A stretch of DNA of 12,445 bases from an uncultured beta proteobacterium (GTDB lineage: Bacteria > Pseudomonadota > Gammaproteobacteria > Burkholderiales > Rhodocyclaceae). Positions 1 through 6,252 of the stretch are shown here, one piece after another. Made by a program: the position numbers and the translations under genes. The first letter of the stretch is position 1; every line of letters starts with the position of its first letter. Location of the stretch: the NCBI GenBank assembly GCA_903933395.1, contig CAIZKA010000253.1:1-12445 (forward strand). Reading direction: 5' to 3'. The notes beneath the pieces were generated by a model that worked only from the letters and a program-made list of their open reading frames with translations, made no database searches and had not been told where the DNA came from.

Positions 1-356
1 CTGCTCGAAGAATGCAGCCGCGGCGAAGCGATGGGCTGCTGACGTTCACTCGCGCGGCAAAGGCGGGCAAAACTGAGATCGAAAGCGCCCACAGAACGCG
101 GAGGAGCTTAAGGCTAACGAAGCAACGGCGGGAATGCAGCGAAACCGGACAGCCAATACCTTCCCCGAATAATTCCTCCTGTGATACAGCCCGCCAGCTG
201 TTGTTCTCAGCTGATCGGACTTTCTTTGAAATAAGTCCAGACGGTTAGTCCATACGGGCTATTGCAAAAAAATCCATATCTCTGTTATGGTTATGCGCAT
301 TGTGTAGGCCAAGTGTAAATTAATCGCGCGACGTAACGCTGAGGGAGTGCGTGGAA
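1..356. other. Gene-poor leader region before the first PEP-CTERM gene
   Basis: No convincing gene is visible. Frame 1 on the + strand is open from the window edge to a TGA at 40-42 (last residues SRGEAMGC), so it could be the tail of an upstream gene, but 13 codons are too few to assign. An open frame at 12-248 has no recognisable motif and a low-complexity Arg/Ser-rich translation, so I treat it as chance. The stretch becomes AT-rich from about 240 onward, which fits promoter or leader DNA for the gene at 357. No tRNA, repeat array or IS end was recognised. Confidence 0.5.
262..291 (+). promoter_or_regulatory. Weak candidate sigma-70 promoter for the first PEP-CTERM gene
   Basis: TTGCAA at 262-267 is followed after 18 bases by TATGGT at 286-291; each hexamer matches four of six consensus positions. 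It lies in the AT-rich stretch about 65 bases before the start codon at 357. I also looked for a sigma-54 GG-N10-GC pattern, since PEP-CTERM genes in related bacteria can be RpoN-dependent, and did not see a good one here. The assignment is tentative. Confidence 0.25.
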
Positions 357-887
357 ATGATGAAAAAGCTTTTTTGCATAGTGGCCATCTCTGCTGCAGT
401 GGCAAATTCCGCATGGGCTAATAGTTTCAGTCTTGGCCTGGTGGATCCGGTCGCATCGCAGACTGCTATCTATCCAGGAGAGCCGGGGCAGGCACTGTTG
501 CTGGACAGCTTCAGTTTCTCAATAGCCAATGGTGATTGGGTAACTGTCGACTTTCAGGGGATGCCTTCGCCTGGAACAGGCTACTCCGCGATAGATTTCT
601 CGTTCAACTTTGGAAGCAAAACCTGGGGTAGTTGGAATACACTAGATTTCCAAACAACGTACTTTGCCACCAAAACCTTGACCGGCTTGACTGCCGGCAC
701 GGAGTACCTTCTCAACGTGTATGGCTGGGGTGATCCAATGAGTTCCGCGACTGGGGCCTATAAGATAACTTTGACGGCAGATAGCGGCGTGGCTCCGATT
801 CCCGAACCCGAAACCTACGCAATGATGCTTGCAGGTCTTGGATTACTCGGTGTGATGACACGGCGCAGGAAGCAACAGCAAGTCTGA
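357..887 (+). CDS. PEP-CTERM sorting domain-containing exported protein (176 aa)
   Basis: This is a secreted protein predicted to be processed and anchored or released by an exosortase; its specific role is unknown. An N-terminal signal peptide (MKKLFCIVAISAA...SAWA, cleavage near residue 21) leads into a beta-rich domain of about 125 residues dominated by Ser, Thr, Gly and aromatics. The C-terminus carries the tripartite sorting signal: PEPETYA, a hydrophobic helix (MMLAGLGLLGVM) and a basic tail (TRRRKQQQV). The frame could open at GTG 351, but the GAGGGAG at 341-347 sits 9 bases before ATG 357, so I start there; ATG 360 is also possible. Known for the family: PEP-CTERM proteins occur in bacteria that make exopolysaccharide and encode an EpsH/XrtA-type exosortase, which is not in this window. 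The body resembles the generic FxDxA-like PEP-CTERM group only loosely. Confidence 0.88.
   Translation: MMKKLFCIVAISAAVANSAWANSFSLGLVDPVASQTAIYPGEPGQALLLDSFSFSIANGDWVTVDFQGMPSPGTGYSAIDFSFNFGSKTWGSWNTLDFQTTYFATKTLTGLTAGTEYLLNVYGWGDPMSSATGAYKITLTADSGVAPIPEPETYAMMLAGLGLLGVMTRRRKQQQV
804..827 (+). repeat. Copy 1 of direct repeat in the PEP-CTERM coding ends
   Basis: The 24 bases beginning GAACCCGAAACCTACG are identical to 1619-1642. They encode the EPETYAMM core of the sorting motif. Similarity continues to the end of both genes with mostly silent differences, including a shared ATGACACGGCG near the basic tail. This points to duplication or gene conversion of the sorting-signal exon-like end. 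Confidence 0.8.
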
Positions 888-897
888 GGACTTACCA

Positions 898-993
898 ATG
901 AGACTGAGAACTATTGCCCTGGCTGGAGCGTTGGCACTGACATTTAGCAATGCTCATGCGGAATTGTTTGACCGGAACGTCAACGAGAACTAG
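898..993 (+). pseudogene. 31-codon signal-peptide stub, probable remnant of an exported protein gene
   Basis: ATG 898 opens a frame reading MRLRTIALAGALALTFSNAHA, a clean signal peptide, then ELFDRNVNEN and a TAG at 991-993. A Shine-Dalgarno GAGGA at 886-890 overlaps the stop of the upstream gene and sits 7 bases before the ATG, so translation initiation looks intact and coupled. The mature part is only about 10 residues. The ELFDR start recalls the beginning of DUF1566-type PEP-CTERM proteins (A-x-LFDR-G...), which suggests the 5' end of a third surface-protein gene whose body has been lost; that similarity is weak. I see no continuation in the other frames up to 1060. It could instead be a genuine tiny secreted peptide. 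Confidence 0.5.
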
Positions 994-1060
994 TACGAGA
1001 TTTAGTGCACCCGTAGCTCTAATTCTAAAAATCAGAGCCCCGCAGACCGAAGGAGTTCCC

Positions 1061-1705
1061 ATGAAAACCAGACAATGTATGTGCGCATTGCTAGCGGTGG
1101 TAGCCCTCTCGATGTCAGCAGCGACAAAGGCGGATCCAATTTACTGGAAATTTGAGACGCCCGCCTATTGGAACGACGGGGGAACACTATTCGGCACATT
1201 TACAACCGGAGACCCGCTATCCTATTTCTGGGCAGGCGAGTCGCGGTTGAGAACTAATCTCTTGGCTTGGGACGTGACGACTACCGCTGGAACCAAACTC
1301 CCCGGGTATGACTATGATCAATCGCCTGGCTCCCATGTTGTTGCAAATTACGTATGGCTAAGCCTTGAAAACGAAACCAATTTCACCCTGGCTCATCAAT
1401 CTACTACAGGAAATACCGATTTTTATTTGAGCCTGTATTTCAGCAAACCGCTTACCGCTGACAATCTGGACAATTCACTGTATGTGTATAACCGACAAGA
1501 GCCGGTTTTTGAATGTGGTAACTGTGCTCCGCACCGCGCGCTTGACTTTGGGCAGCCGAACCCGAAAGTGACGGGTAGCCTGACGCCTTGGGATGCACCC
1601 GTCACCGCCCCAGTTCCTGAACCCGAAACCTACGCAATGATGTTGGCTGGATTAGGGTTGCTAGGTGTCATGACACGGCGAAGGAAGCAGAAGTTGTCTG
1701 CCTGA
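1061..1705 (+). CDS. PEP-CTERM sorting domain-containing exported protein (214 aa)
   Basis: This second exosortase-type surface protein has unknown specific function. The start is ATG 1061 with AAGGAG at 1050-1055 five bases upstream; an in-frame upstream start at 950 would put the signal peptide in the middle of the protein and is rejected. The signal peptide is MKTRQCMCALLAVVALSMSA with cleavage near ATKA-DP. The mature domain begins with WNDGGTLFGTFTTGD, then LLAWDVTTTAG and LPGYDYD; this GG-T-x-x-GTF ... W-D-[IV]-TTT pattern is one I associate with a recurrent PEP-CTERM protein type. A CGNC pair at about residue 152 could form a disulfide. The C-terminus is VPEPETYAMMLAGLG plus hydrophobic residues plus TRRRKQKLSA, nearly identical to the protein at 357-887 in amino acids and bases, so the pair shares a sorting enzyme and probably a duplicated 3' end. 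Confidence 0.88.
   Translation: MKTRQCMCALLAVVALSMSAATKADPIYWKFETPAYWNDGGTLFGTFTTGDPLSYFWAGESRLRTNLLAWDVTTTAGTKLPGYDYDQSPGSHVVANYVWLSLENETNFTLAHQSTTGNTDFYLSLYFSKPLTADNLDNSLYVYNRQEPVFECGNCAPHRALDFGQPNPKVTGSLTPWDAPVTAPVPEPETYAMMLAGLGLLGVMTRRRKQKLSA
1619..1642 (+). repeat. Copy 2 of direct repeat in the PEP-CTERM coding ends
   Basis: This is the identical partner of 804-827, within the 3' end of the second PEP-CTERM gene. The bodies of the two proteins are unrelated by eye, so the repeat is confined to the sorting signal. Confidence 0.8.
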
Positions 1706-1728
1706 TACGCGGTAATGCTTCAAACAAG

Positions 1729-1752
1729 AACGGGGGCTGCGGCTCCCGTTTT
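1729..1752 (+). terminator. Rho-independent terminator after the second PEP-CTERM gene
   Basis: AACGGGGGC (1729-1737), loop TGCG, and GCTCCCGTT (1742-1750) form a 9-bp stem with one G-U pair, running into TTTT (1749-1752). It begins 23 bases after the stop codon at 1705. The T-run is short, so efficiency is uncertain. Read from the other strand the hairpin is followed by CTTGTTTG, so it might also serve the converging bio operon. Confidence 0.65.
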
Positions 1753-1897
1753 ACATTCTTGGGTGACCGCTTCGGAGAAATCCGAATGTCGCTTCACAGT
1801 CTGAAGCAGGCCTACGCATTCGCTGCCCGCTCGACGCCGCCAGCCGCTGAAACAAACGGAACCGCTCGAGCCAGGACCGCCCCCGTAGCGGCGACCA

Positions 1898-2059
1898 TCA
1901 CTGCTCGTCGGCGCGGCGCAGCGAGGCGGCTTTCTGTCGGGCGCGGCTGGCGCGCTTGTCCACACGCTGATGTGCACCGCCCTTCTGCAGGAGCGGATCC
2001 AGCGCCAGCGGGTTGCGCGGCTTGATCGGGCGCAGCGTCCGTTGTTTGGCGCGCTTCAT
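1898..2059 (-). CDS. Small basic hypothetical protein coupled to bioC (53 aa)
   Basis: I do not recognise this protein. It reads MKRAKQRTLRPIKPRNPLALDPLLQ... and ends RRADEQ. It is strongly basic (about 15 Arg/Lys) with no signal peptide or membrane segment, and residues 30-50 could form a helix. The start ATG at 2059 overlaps the bioC stop in an ATGA arrangement, which is typical of translational coupling and is the main reason I believe the gene is real; a longer frame reaching 2119 would lie inside bioC and has no better start. The small size, high positive charge and RNA-like binding composition would fit a ribosome- or nucleic-acid-associated protein, but that is speculation. A faint likeness to ArfA (DPL...QRV.K) is not enough to assign it. 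Confidence 0.6.
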   Translation of the reverse strand: MKRAKQRTLRPIKPRNPLALDPLLQKGGAHQRVDKRASRARQKAASLRRADEQ

Positions 2060-2910
2060 CGCGGATGGAACTTGACCACGGTGCGACCGTCGGCGACCTG
2101 GCGCGGCTCGGGTTTCCATGCGTGGCCATAGACGATCTCGAAGCTCGCCGGCAGGCGGCCGGCGGCATCCTCCGGCCAGGCGGCCAGCAGCCGGCGCCAG
2201 TCGCGCCAGCCCTTCGCTCCCAGCAAGGCGTCACGCACGCCCAGGTGGCGCTGGTCGGCGAGGAAGGCGCGCGGGGTCGCATAGGTCAGCGTGATCATCT
2301 CCATGTCCATCACCGGATCGCCGAAACCGGCGGCGACCAGCATGTCGCCCAGGTCGTGCATGTCGAGGAAACGCCGCACCGTATCGCCGGCGCCGACTCC
2401 TGCAGCGGCCGCGCGCAACTCCTTCAGCGTGTCGGGGCCAAGCGTGGCGAAACTCAGCAGGCCGCCCACTTCCAGCACCCGATGCATTTCCTTCAGCGCC
2501 GGCAGCGGATCGTCCAGCCAGTGCAGCATCAAATTGGACCAGGCGAGGCCCAGCGAATTCGCCGCCAGCGGCAGGGCGCGCACGTCGGCATTGAGCAGGC
2601 GCGGGCCGCGCCGCGCCATGCGCTGCAGGCGCGGCGTGCGGGACCGCACGGCGCGCAGCATGGGCAGGGCGTAATCGAGGGCAAGAGGCAAGGCCTTGCC
2701 GTAGCGCTGTTGCAAATCGCGGATGCCGTCGCCCGTGGCGCAGCCGATATCGGCAACCCGCTGCGGAGCGATTTTCACCAGGTCGAGCCGCGCCCCCATG
2801 CGAGCGCCCACTTCGCGGGCGAGGACCGCGGCTGAGTCGTAAGTCCCGGCCGCGTCAGCGAAGTCACGACGCACGACCAGATCAGGCGGCGTTGAGTCCC
2901 AGCCGCGCAA
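2056..2910 (-). CDS. bioC: Malonyl-ACP O-methyltransferase BioC
   Basis: BioC methylates the free carboxyl of malonyl-ACP using SAM, so that the fatty acid synthesis machinery can build the pimeloyl chain of biotin. The sequence shows a class I methyltransferase fold: motif I VADIGCATGDG (residues 52-62), an acidic residue ending strand 2 in LALDYALPML (D79), ADVRALPLAANS, and the BioC-like SNLMLHWLDDP stretch followed by E-x-x-RVLxxGG. About 284 aa, in the usual range for betaproteobacterial BioC. The TTG start at 2910 gives a 29-base overlap with bioB; GTG 2874, seven bases after the bioB stop, is an alternative but leaves only three residues before the conserved RDF...AA-TYD segment. Neither has a strong Shine-Dalgarno. 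The neighbour bioB acts at the last step of the same pathway, which supports the call. No bioH, bioF, bioA or bioD is visible. Confidence 0.9.
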   Translation of the reverse strand: MRGWDSTPPDLVVRRDFADAAGTYDSAAVLAREVGARMGARLDLVKIAPQRVADIGCATGDGIRDLQQRYGKALPLALDYALPMLRAVRSRTPRLQRMARRGPRLLNADVRALPLAANSLGLAWSNLMLHWLDDPLPALKEMHRVLEVGGLLSFATLGPDTLKELRAAAAGVGAGDTVRRFLDMHDLGDMLVAAGFGDPVMDMEMITLTYATPRAFLADQRHLGVRDALLGAKGWRDWRRLLAAWPEDAAGRLPASFEIVYGHAWKPEPRQVADGRTVVKFHPR

Positions 2911-3859
2911 ATAAAGCTTCGTCGCGGTCGGCTTCGGGATTGCCGGCCGTCAGCAGCTTGTCGCCGTAGAAGATCGAATTGGCGCCGGCGAGGAAGCACA
3001 GCGCCTGCAATTCGTCGCTCATTTCCTGGCGGCCGGCCGACAGCCTGACCATGGAACCGGGCATGGTGATGCGCGCCACGGCGATGGTGCGGACGAACTC
3101 GAAGGGGTCGAGCGGCGGCGCGTTTTCCAGCGGCGTGCCGGGCATCGGCACCAGTTCGTTGATCGGCACCGATTCGGGCGGCGGGTTCATGTTGGCCAGT
3201 TCGACCAGCAGCGAGGCACGCTGGCGGCGCGTCTCGCCCATGCCGACGATGCCGCCGCAGCAGACCTTGATCCCCGCCTCGCGCACCTTGTCGATGGTGT
3301 CGAAGCGCTCGCTCTGGGCATGCGTCTTGATCACCTGGCCGTAGAACTCCGGCGCCGTATCCAGGTTGTGGTTGTAGTAGTCGAGCCCGGCTGCCTTGAG
3401 CCGCTCGGCCTGGCCGTCCTTGAGCATGCCCAGCGTGACGCAGGTCTCGAGACCCAGCGACTTGACCGCACCGATCATGTCGGCGACGCGGTCGAGGTCC
3501 TTGTCCTTCGGTCCGCGCCAGGCGGCACCCATGCAAAAACGCGTGGCGCCTTTGTCCTTGGCCGCCCGGGCCGCGGCGACGACTTCCTCGGTTTCCAGCA
3601 GGGCTTCCTTCTCGATCTCGCCGTGGTGGGCCGACTGCGAGCAGTAGCCGCAGTCTTCCGAACAGCCGCCGGTCTTGATCGAGAGCAGGGTCGAACGCTG
3701 CACGGCATTGGCATCGTGATTCTGCCGATGCACCTCCTGCGCGCGAAACAGCAGATCGTTGAAGGGCAGTTCGAACAGGGCAACCAGGGCATCGACGGTC
3801 CAGCGCGGAGCGGGAACGAAGGCGGCGGAGGCGGTTTGGGCAGTGCGGGTGGCGGTCAT
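2882..3859 (-). CDS. bioB: Biotin synthase BioB
   Basis: BioB is a cytosolic radical-SAM enzyme that inserts sulfur into dethiobiotin to make biotin. The CxxxCxxC motif for the [4Fe-4S] cluster is C66-SED-C70-GY-C73. The ligands of the sacrificial [2Fe-2S] cluster are all present by alignment to E. coli BioB: C109 (RFCMGAAWR), C140 (LETCVTLG), C200 (IKVCCGG) and R272 (MVRLSAGR). YYNHNLDT (161-168) is the family hallmark. 325 aa, full length. The start ATG at 3859 has only a weak upstream GAGT. The gene is the first of an overlapping bioB-bioC-small ORF set and diverges from comF with about 57 bases between start codons. No BirA operator was recognised in that gap. Confidence 0.97.
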   Translation of the reverse strand: MTATRTAQTASAAFVPAPRWTVDALVALFELPFNDLLFRAQEVHRQNHDANAVQRSTLLSIKTGGCSEDCGYCSQSAHHGEIEKEALLETEEVVAAARAAKDKGATRFCMGAAWRGPKDKDLDRVADMIGAVKSLGLETCVTLGMLKDGQAERLKAAGLDYYNHNLDTAPEFYGQVIKTHAQSERFDTIDKVREAGIKVCCGGIVGMGETRRQRASLLVELANMNPPPESVPINELVPMPGTPLENAPPLDPFEFVRTIAVARITMPGSMVRLSAGRQEMSDELQALCFLAGANSIFYGDKLLTAGNPEADRDEALFARLGLNAA

Positions 3860-3873
3860 CGCAGGGGACTCGC

Positions 3874-3879
3874 TAGAAT
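3874..3879 (+). promoter_or_regulatory. Candidate -10 element for comF in the bioB-comF divergent gap
   Basis: TAGAAT matches five of six bases of the -10 consensus and lies 38 bases before the comF TTG start. No good -35 hexamer is seen 16-18 bases upstream, so the call rests on the -10 alone. The gap is short, so any promoter here must overlap control of the divergent bioB gene. Confidence 0.35.
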
Positions 3880-3916
3880 GCGGGGAAGGCGCGAATCTTG
3901 GTGGAAGGAGCCGGGC

Positions 3917-4636
3917 TTGTCAATTGTGGACACTGTGGCAGCGAAGCTGAAGAAGACCGTGCACAGCGCCGCAAACGCCCTGTTGCCGCAGGACTGTTTC
4001 CTCTGCGCCGCGCCCGCAGGCGACTGTCTGCTGTGCCCCTCATGCGTTGCCAGCCTGCCGCACCTGACGCCCGAGCGCTGCCCGGTCTGCGCCCTGCCGG
4101 CACCGGGCGCCAACCTCTGCGGCGCCTGCCTGAAACAAACGCCGCATTTCGATGCCACGCAAGCCGTGTTCCGCTACGAGTTCCCGCTGGACCGCCTGAT
4201 CCAGTCGCTCAAGTACGCCCACCGTCTCGCCGGCGCCGACTTTCTCGGCCGGGCACTGGCACAAAGCCCCGTCCCCTTCCGCCCCGACCTGATCCTGCCG
4301 GTGCCGCTGGCGCCGGCACGACTGGCCGAACGCGGCTTCAACCAGGCCCTCGAACTCGCCCGCCCGCTGGCGCGACTGCTGGATGTGCCGCTCGAGATCA
4401 ACGGCGTCCATCGCCGCCGCGACACCGCACCGCAAGCCAGCCTGCCCTGGAAGGAACGCAAGCAGAACATCCGCCATGCCTTCGAATGCGAGCTCGACCT
4501 GACAGGCAAGACAGTACTGGTGGTCGACGACGTCATGACCACCGGCGCCACACTCGACGAACTGGCGCGCACGCTGAAGGCGCACGGCGCGCCGCGGGTG
4601 GAAAACTTCGTGCTGGCGCGGGCCCTGAAGGATTGA
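3917..4636 (+). CDS. comF: ComF family phosphoribosyltransferase-like protein (239 aa)
   Basis: ComF proteins are needed for DNA uptake or processing in naturally competent bacteria; their biochemical activity is unsettled. N-terminal cysteine pairs C27/C30, C37/C40/C43, C55/C58 and C68/C71 form the double zinc-ribbon typical of the family. The C-terminal half is a type I phosphoribosyltransferase domain with SLKYAHR (97-103), LILPVPL, RGFNQA (139-144) and the PRPP loop VLVVDDVMTTGAT (200-212). The frame is open far upstream inside bioB's antisense, but GGAAGGAG at 3903-3910 places translation at TTG 3917, six bases later, giving the normal family length. comF next to bioC or bioB is a familiar betaproteobacterial neighbourhood. 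Transcribed away from bioB. Confidence 0.93.
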   Translation: MSIVDTVAAKLKKTVHSAANALLPQDCFLCAAPAGDCLLCPSCVASLPHLTPERCPVCALPAPGANLCGACLKQTPHFDATQAVFRYEFPLDRLIQSLKYAHRLAGADFLGRALAQSPVPFRPDLILPVPLAPARLAERGFNQALELARPLARLLDVPLEINGVHRRRDTAPQASLPWKERKQNIRHAFECELDLTGKTVLVVDDVMTTGATLDELARTLKAHGAPRVENFVLARALKD

Positions 4637-4643
4637 GGCGACG

Positions 4644-4677
4644 GCCGCGCGTTACCGGTCACCGGACGCGGCATTTT
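4644..4677 (+). terminator. Possible rho-independent terminator for comF
   Basis: GCCGCG (4644-4649) can pair with CGCGGC (4667-4672), enclosing a small CCGG-TCA-CCGG hairpin, and is followed by ATTTT (4673-4677). It starts eight bases past the comF stop and lies within the last codons of the converging GGDEF-like gene, so that sequence would serve two purposes. The interrupted stem makes this moderate evidence only. Confidence 0.4.
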
Positions 4678-5716
4678 GCATGTTGGCAATCGCATGGGCC
4701 ATAAGAAGATCCAGTTTTTCGCCATTCTGCGAGTAGCTGGCCGCGCCGATGCCGATATCCGGTCTGACAATTTCCCCGCCAATCACCAGCGGATTGGCGG
4801 CCACCGCCGCACGAATTTTTCCGGCGGCAGCGAGCGCACCGGCAGCCGGGGTTTCCGGCAGCAGCGCGACGAGTTCGCCGCCGACCTGGCGTGCCAGCAC
4901 ATCGCTATGGCGAAGCTGTTCCTTGATGACCTTGCTCACCGCCACCAGCAAGGCATCGCCCGCCTTGGGGCCCAGATCAACGTCAATTTCCCTCAGGTTC
5001 CTGCATTCGATTACCAGCAGGCTGAACGGCTGCTCGTGACGCACCGCCTGGCCGAACAAGCGGTCGGCGATGACCGCGAAGCCGCGCATGTTGACGACCG
5101 CCGTCAGGTCCTCGATCGCCGCGGGCAGGTCCTTCTTGTTCATGCCAAAGCGGATATCCGAAGCGAACATGGTGGTGATATAGGCCACCAGCACGAAGGG
5201 CGCGAATACCGCAAGGATGCCCGCCAAATACTTGAGCGAGACGATTTCCGTCGCTATTGAATAGTCGCCGAGAAAGGCGATGCAGGCGGCGATCAGCACC
5301 AACTCCAGTAGCGTCGTGATCTTGCCCAGGGCCAGCGCGCTGGTGATGATCACCAGCAGGTAGGTGTTCAGCAGCGGACTTTCCAGGCGACCGGTGTGCA
5401 GCAGCGAAAACGTGATGAAGCCGGTCATGATCCAGGTCTGAACTGCGAGCTTCCAGCGCGACTCGGCAAGGAAAAACGTGGAGTAGCGAAAGCCCATGAT
5501 GGATGCCACATAGAGCGTCATGGCGAGGATGATGACCGGCTTGTCTTCCTCCGCCGTGCCGCCGAAGACGTGATAGAGCAGTATCAGAATCAGCAGCAGC
5601 CACTCGATTTCGCCTACCGAGCGGGTAATGCTGCGCAGTTCCTCCTGTTCGAAGGAGGTATTGGGTGCCGGTGCCTTGTCCATGGTGCGCACTTCTTTCT
5701 CCTTTCTCAATTGCAT
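4652..5716 (-). CDS. Six-TM membrane protein with degenerate GGDEF domain
   Basis: The N-terminal half has about six membrane helices (near residues 39-51, 60-83, 90-106, 118-131, 135-150, 163-184). The C-terminal 150 residues align to a GGDEF diguanylate cyclase domain: DLTAVVNMRGF where DxLTGLxNRRxF is usual, GPKAGDALL for GHxxGDxxL, and LARQVGGELVALLPE for the signature segment. The signature is VGGEL (278-282) instead of GGDEF, the metal-binding DxD is E237-C-R, and the usual IND is IDV, so cyclase activity is unlikely. The inhibitory-site motif RxxD (R269-H-S-D272) is intact at the correct five-residue spacing. It may therefore be a c-di-GMP receptor. Start choice is uncertain: ATG 5716 has GAGGT just upstream; GTG 5692 is preceded by AAGGAG at six bases; ATG 5683 is also in frame. 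It converges on comF with 15 bases between stops. Confidence 0.85.
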   Translation of the reverse strand: MQLRKEKEVRTMDKAPAPNTSFEQEELRSITRSVGEIEWLLLILILLYHVFGGTAEEDKPVIILAMTLYVASIMGFRYSTFFLAESRWKLAVQTWIMTGFITFSLLHTGRLESPLLNTYLLVIITSALALGKITTLLELVLIAACIAFLGDYSIATEIVSLKYLAGILAVFAPFVLVAYITTMFASDIRFGMNKKDLPAAIEDLTAVVNMRGFAVIADRLFGQAVRHEQPFSLLVIECRNLREIDVDLGPKAGDALLVAVSKVIKEQLRHSDVLARQVGGELVALLPETPAAGALAAAGKIRAAVAANPLVIGGEIVRPDIGIGAASYSQNGEKLDLLMAHAIANMQNAASGDR

Positions 5717-5824
5717 TCGTACCTCTGCATGAAGTTCATTATGCGCCCAACCCTGTTTATCTGGCCTCGGTGCGCGCAAGTCACAACGCCTGCCGGCCGG
5801 CGCTATGGCTGGCGGTTCGTCTTG

Positions 5825-6038
5825 CTAGCGTGGTTGGCGAACCCGTCGAAGAGCGGAAGCCGGATACTGCGAGTCGACCGCCAACCCGGTCAGAACCTTC
5901 TCCAGAGCAACCCGGCTGACCGGGGACCGGCGCCAGCGGCTCGCCGCAACGGTTGATCAGGTCGACCAGCAAGTGGTGCTTCCGGAAGACTCCCGCCAGA
6001 CCCATCTCGAAATGGCTGTCCCAAGGAAAAGATTCCAC
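5825..6038 (-). pseudogene. Frameshifted remnant of a hemerythrin-domain protein
   Basis: Starting at GTG 6038, the translation MESFPWDSHFEMGLAGVF then KHHLLVDLINRCGEPLA matches the first helix pair of bacterial hemerythrin domains (F-x-W-x-x-x-F-x-TGL-x-x-VDxQHxxLVxLINxxGE); H21 corresponds to the first iron-binding His. The match stops near 5930. In the -1-shifted frame it resumes as SRVALEKVLTGLAVDSQY, resembling the second helix (L-x-x-VFxxLxxYAxYHF), and ends at a TAG at 5825-5827. The VD of the consensus is VF, and the remaining His/Glu/Asp iron ligands are absent. Hemerythrin domains bind O2 through a di-iron site and often occur fused to GGDEF or methyl-accepting domains. No intact partner domain is seen downstream. 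Confidence 0.6.
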
Positions 6039-6252
6039 GATGGTATCCGATCGATTTCAGTCAAATCATCATGGCAGTCAGCCCGATGCGGTCCCAGACG
6101 GGCGGCAGGCCGGTTCGCGGCATGATTCCTTTGCAACACCCTTGCCGGCGTCACCTTGCACCAGGATACTCAGGGGCGCGCTGACAGGCGTCAACGGTAC
6201 CGAATGCCCTCCGGTGTAAGCTGGTCCCTGGACTTAATCCGGCGCTACTCAA

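Noticed and set aside
1771..1786. Perfect 6-bp hairpin with a GAAA loop (TTCGGA-GAAA-TCCGAA)
   Set aside because: No T-run on either strand and no adjacent gene end within terminator distance; too short to call a regulatory RNA.
1898..2059. ArfA-like ribosome-rescue factor for the 53-aa ORF
   Set aside because: Only a few residues (DPL, QRV-K) resemble ArfA and their spacing differs; not enough to name it.
2065..2835. 256-codon open frame on the + strand across bioC
   Set aside because: It has no recognisable motif and lies opposite a well-supported methyltransferase gene; treated as a GC-rich shadow.
3898..4704. 268-codon open frame overlapping comF in another frame
   Set aside because: Arg/Pro-rich low-complexity translation; the comF frame has zinc-ribbon cysteines and the PRPP loop.
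6061..6123. 20-codon ORF on the - strand (MPRTGLPPVWDRIGLTAMMI) with AAGGA upstream
   Set aside because: Very short, no recognised family, and inside a decayed region; chance occurrence is likely.
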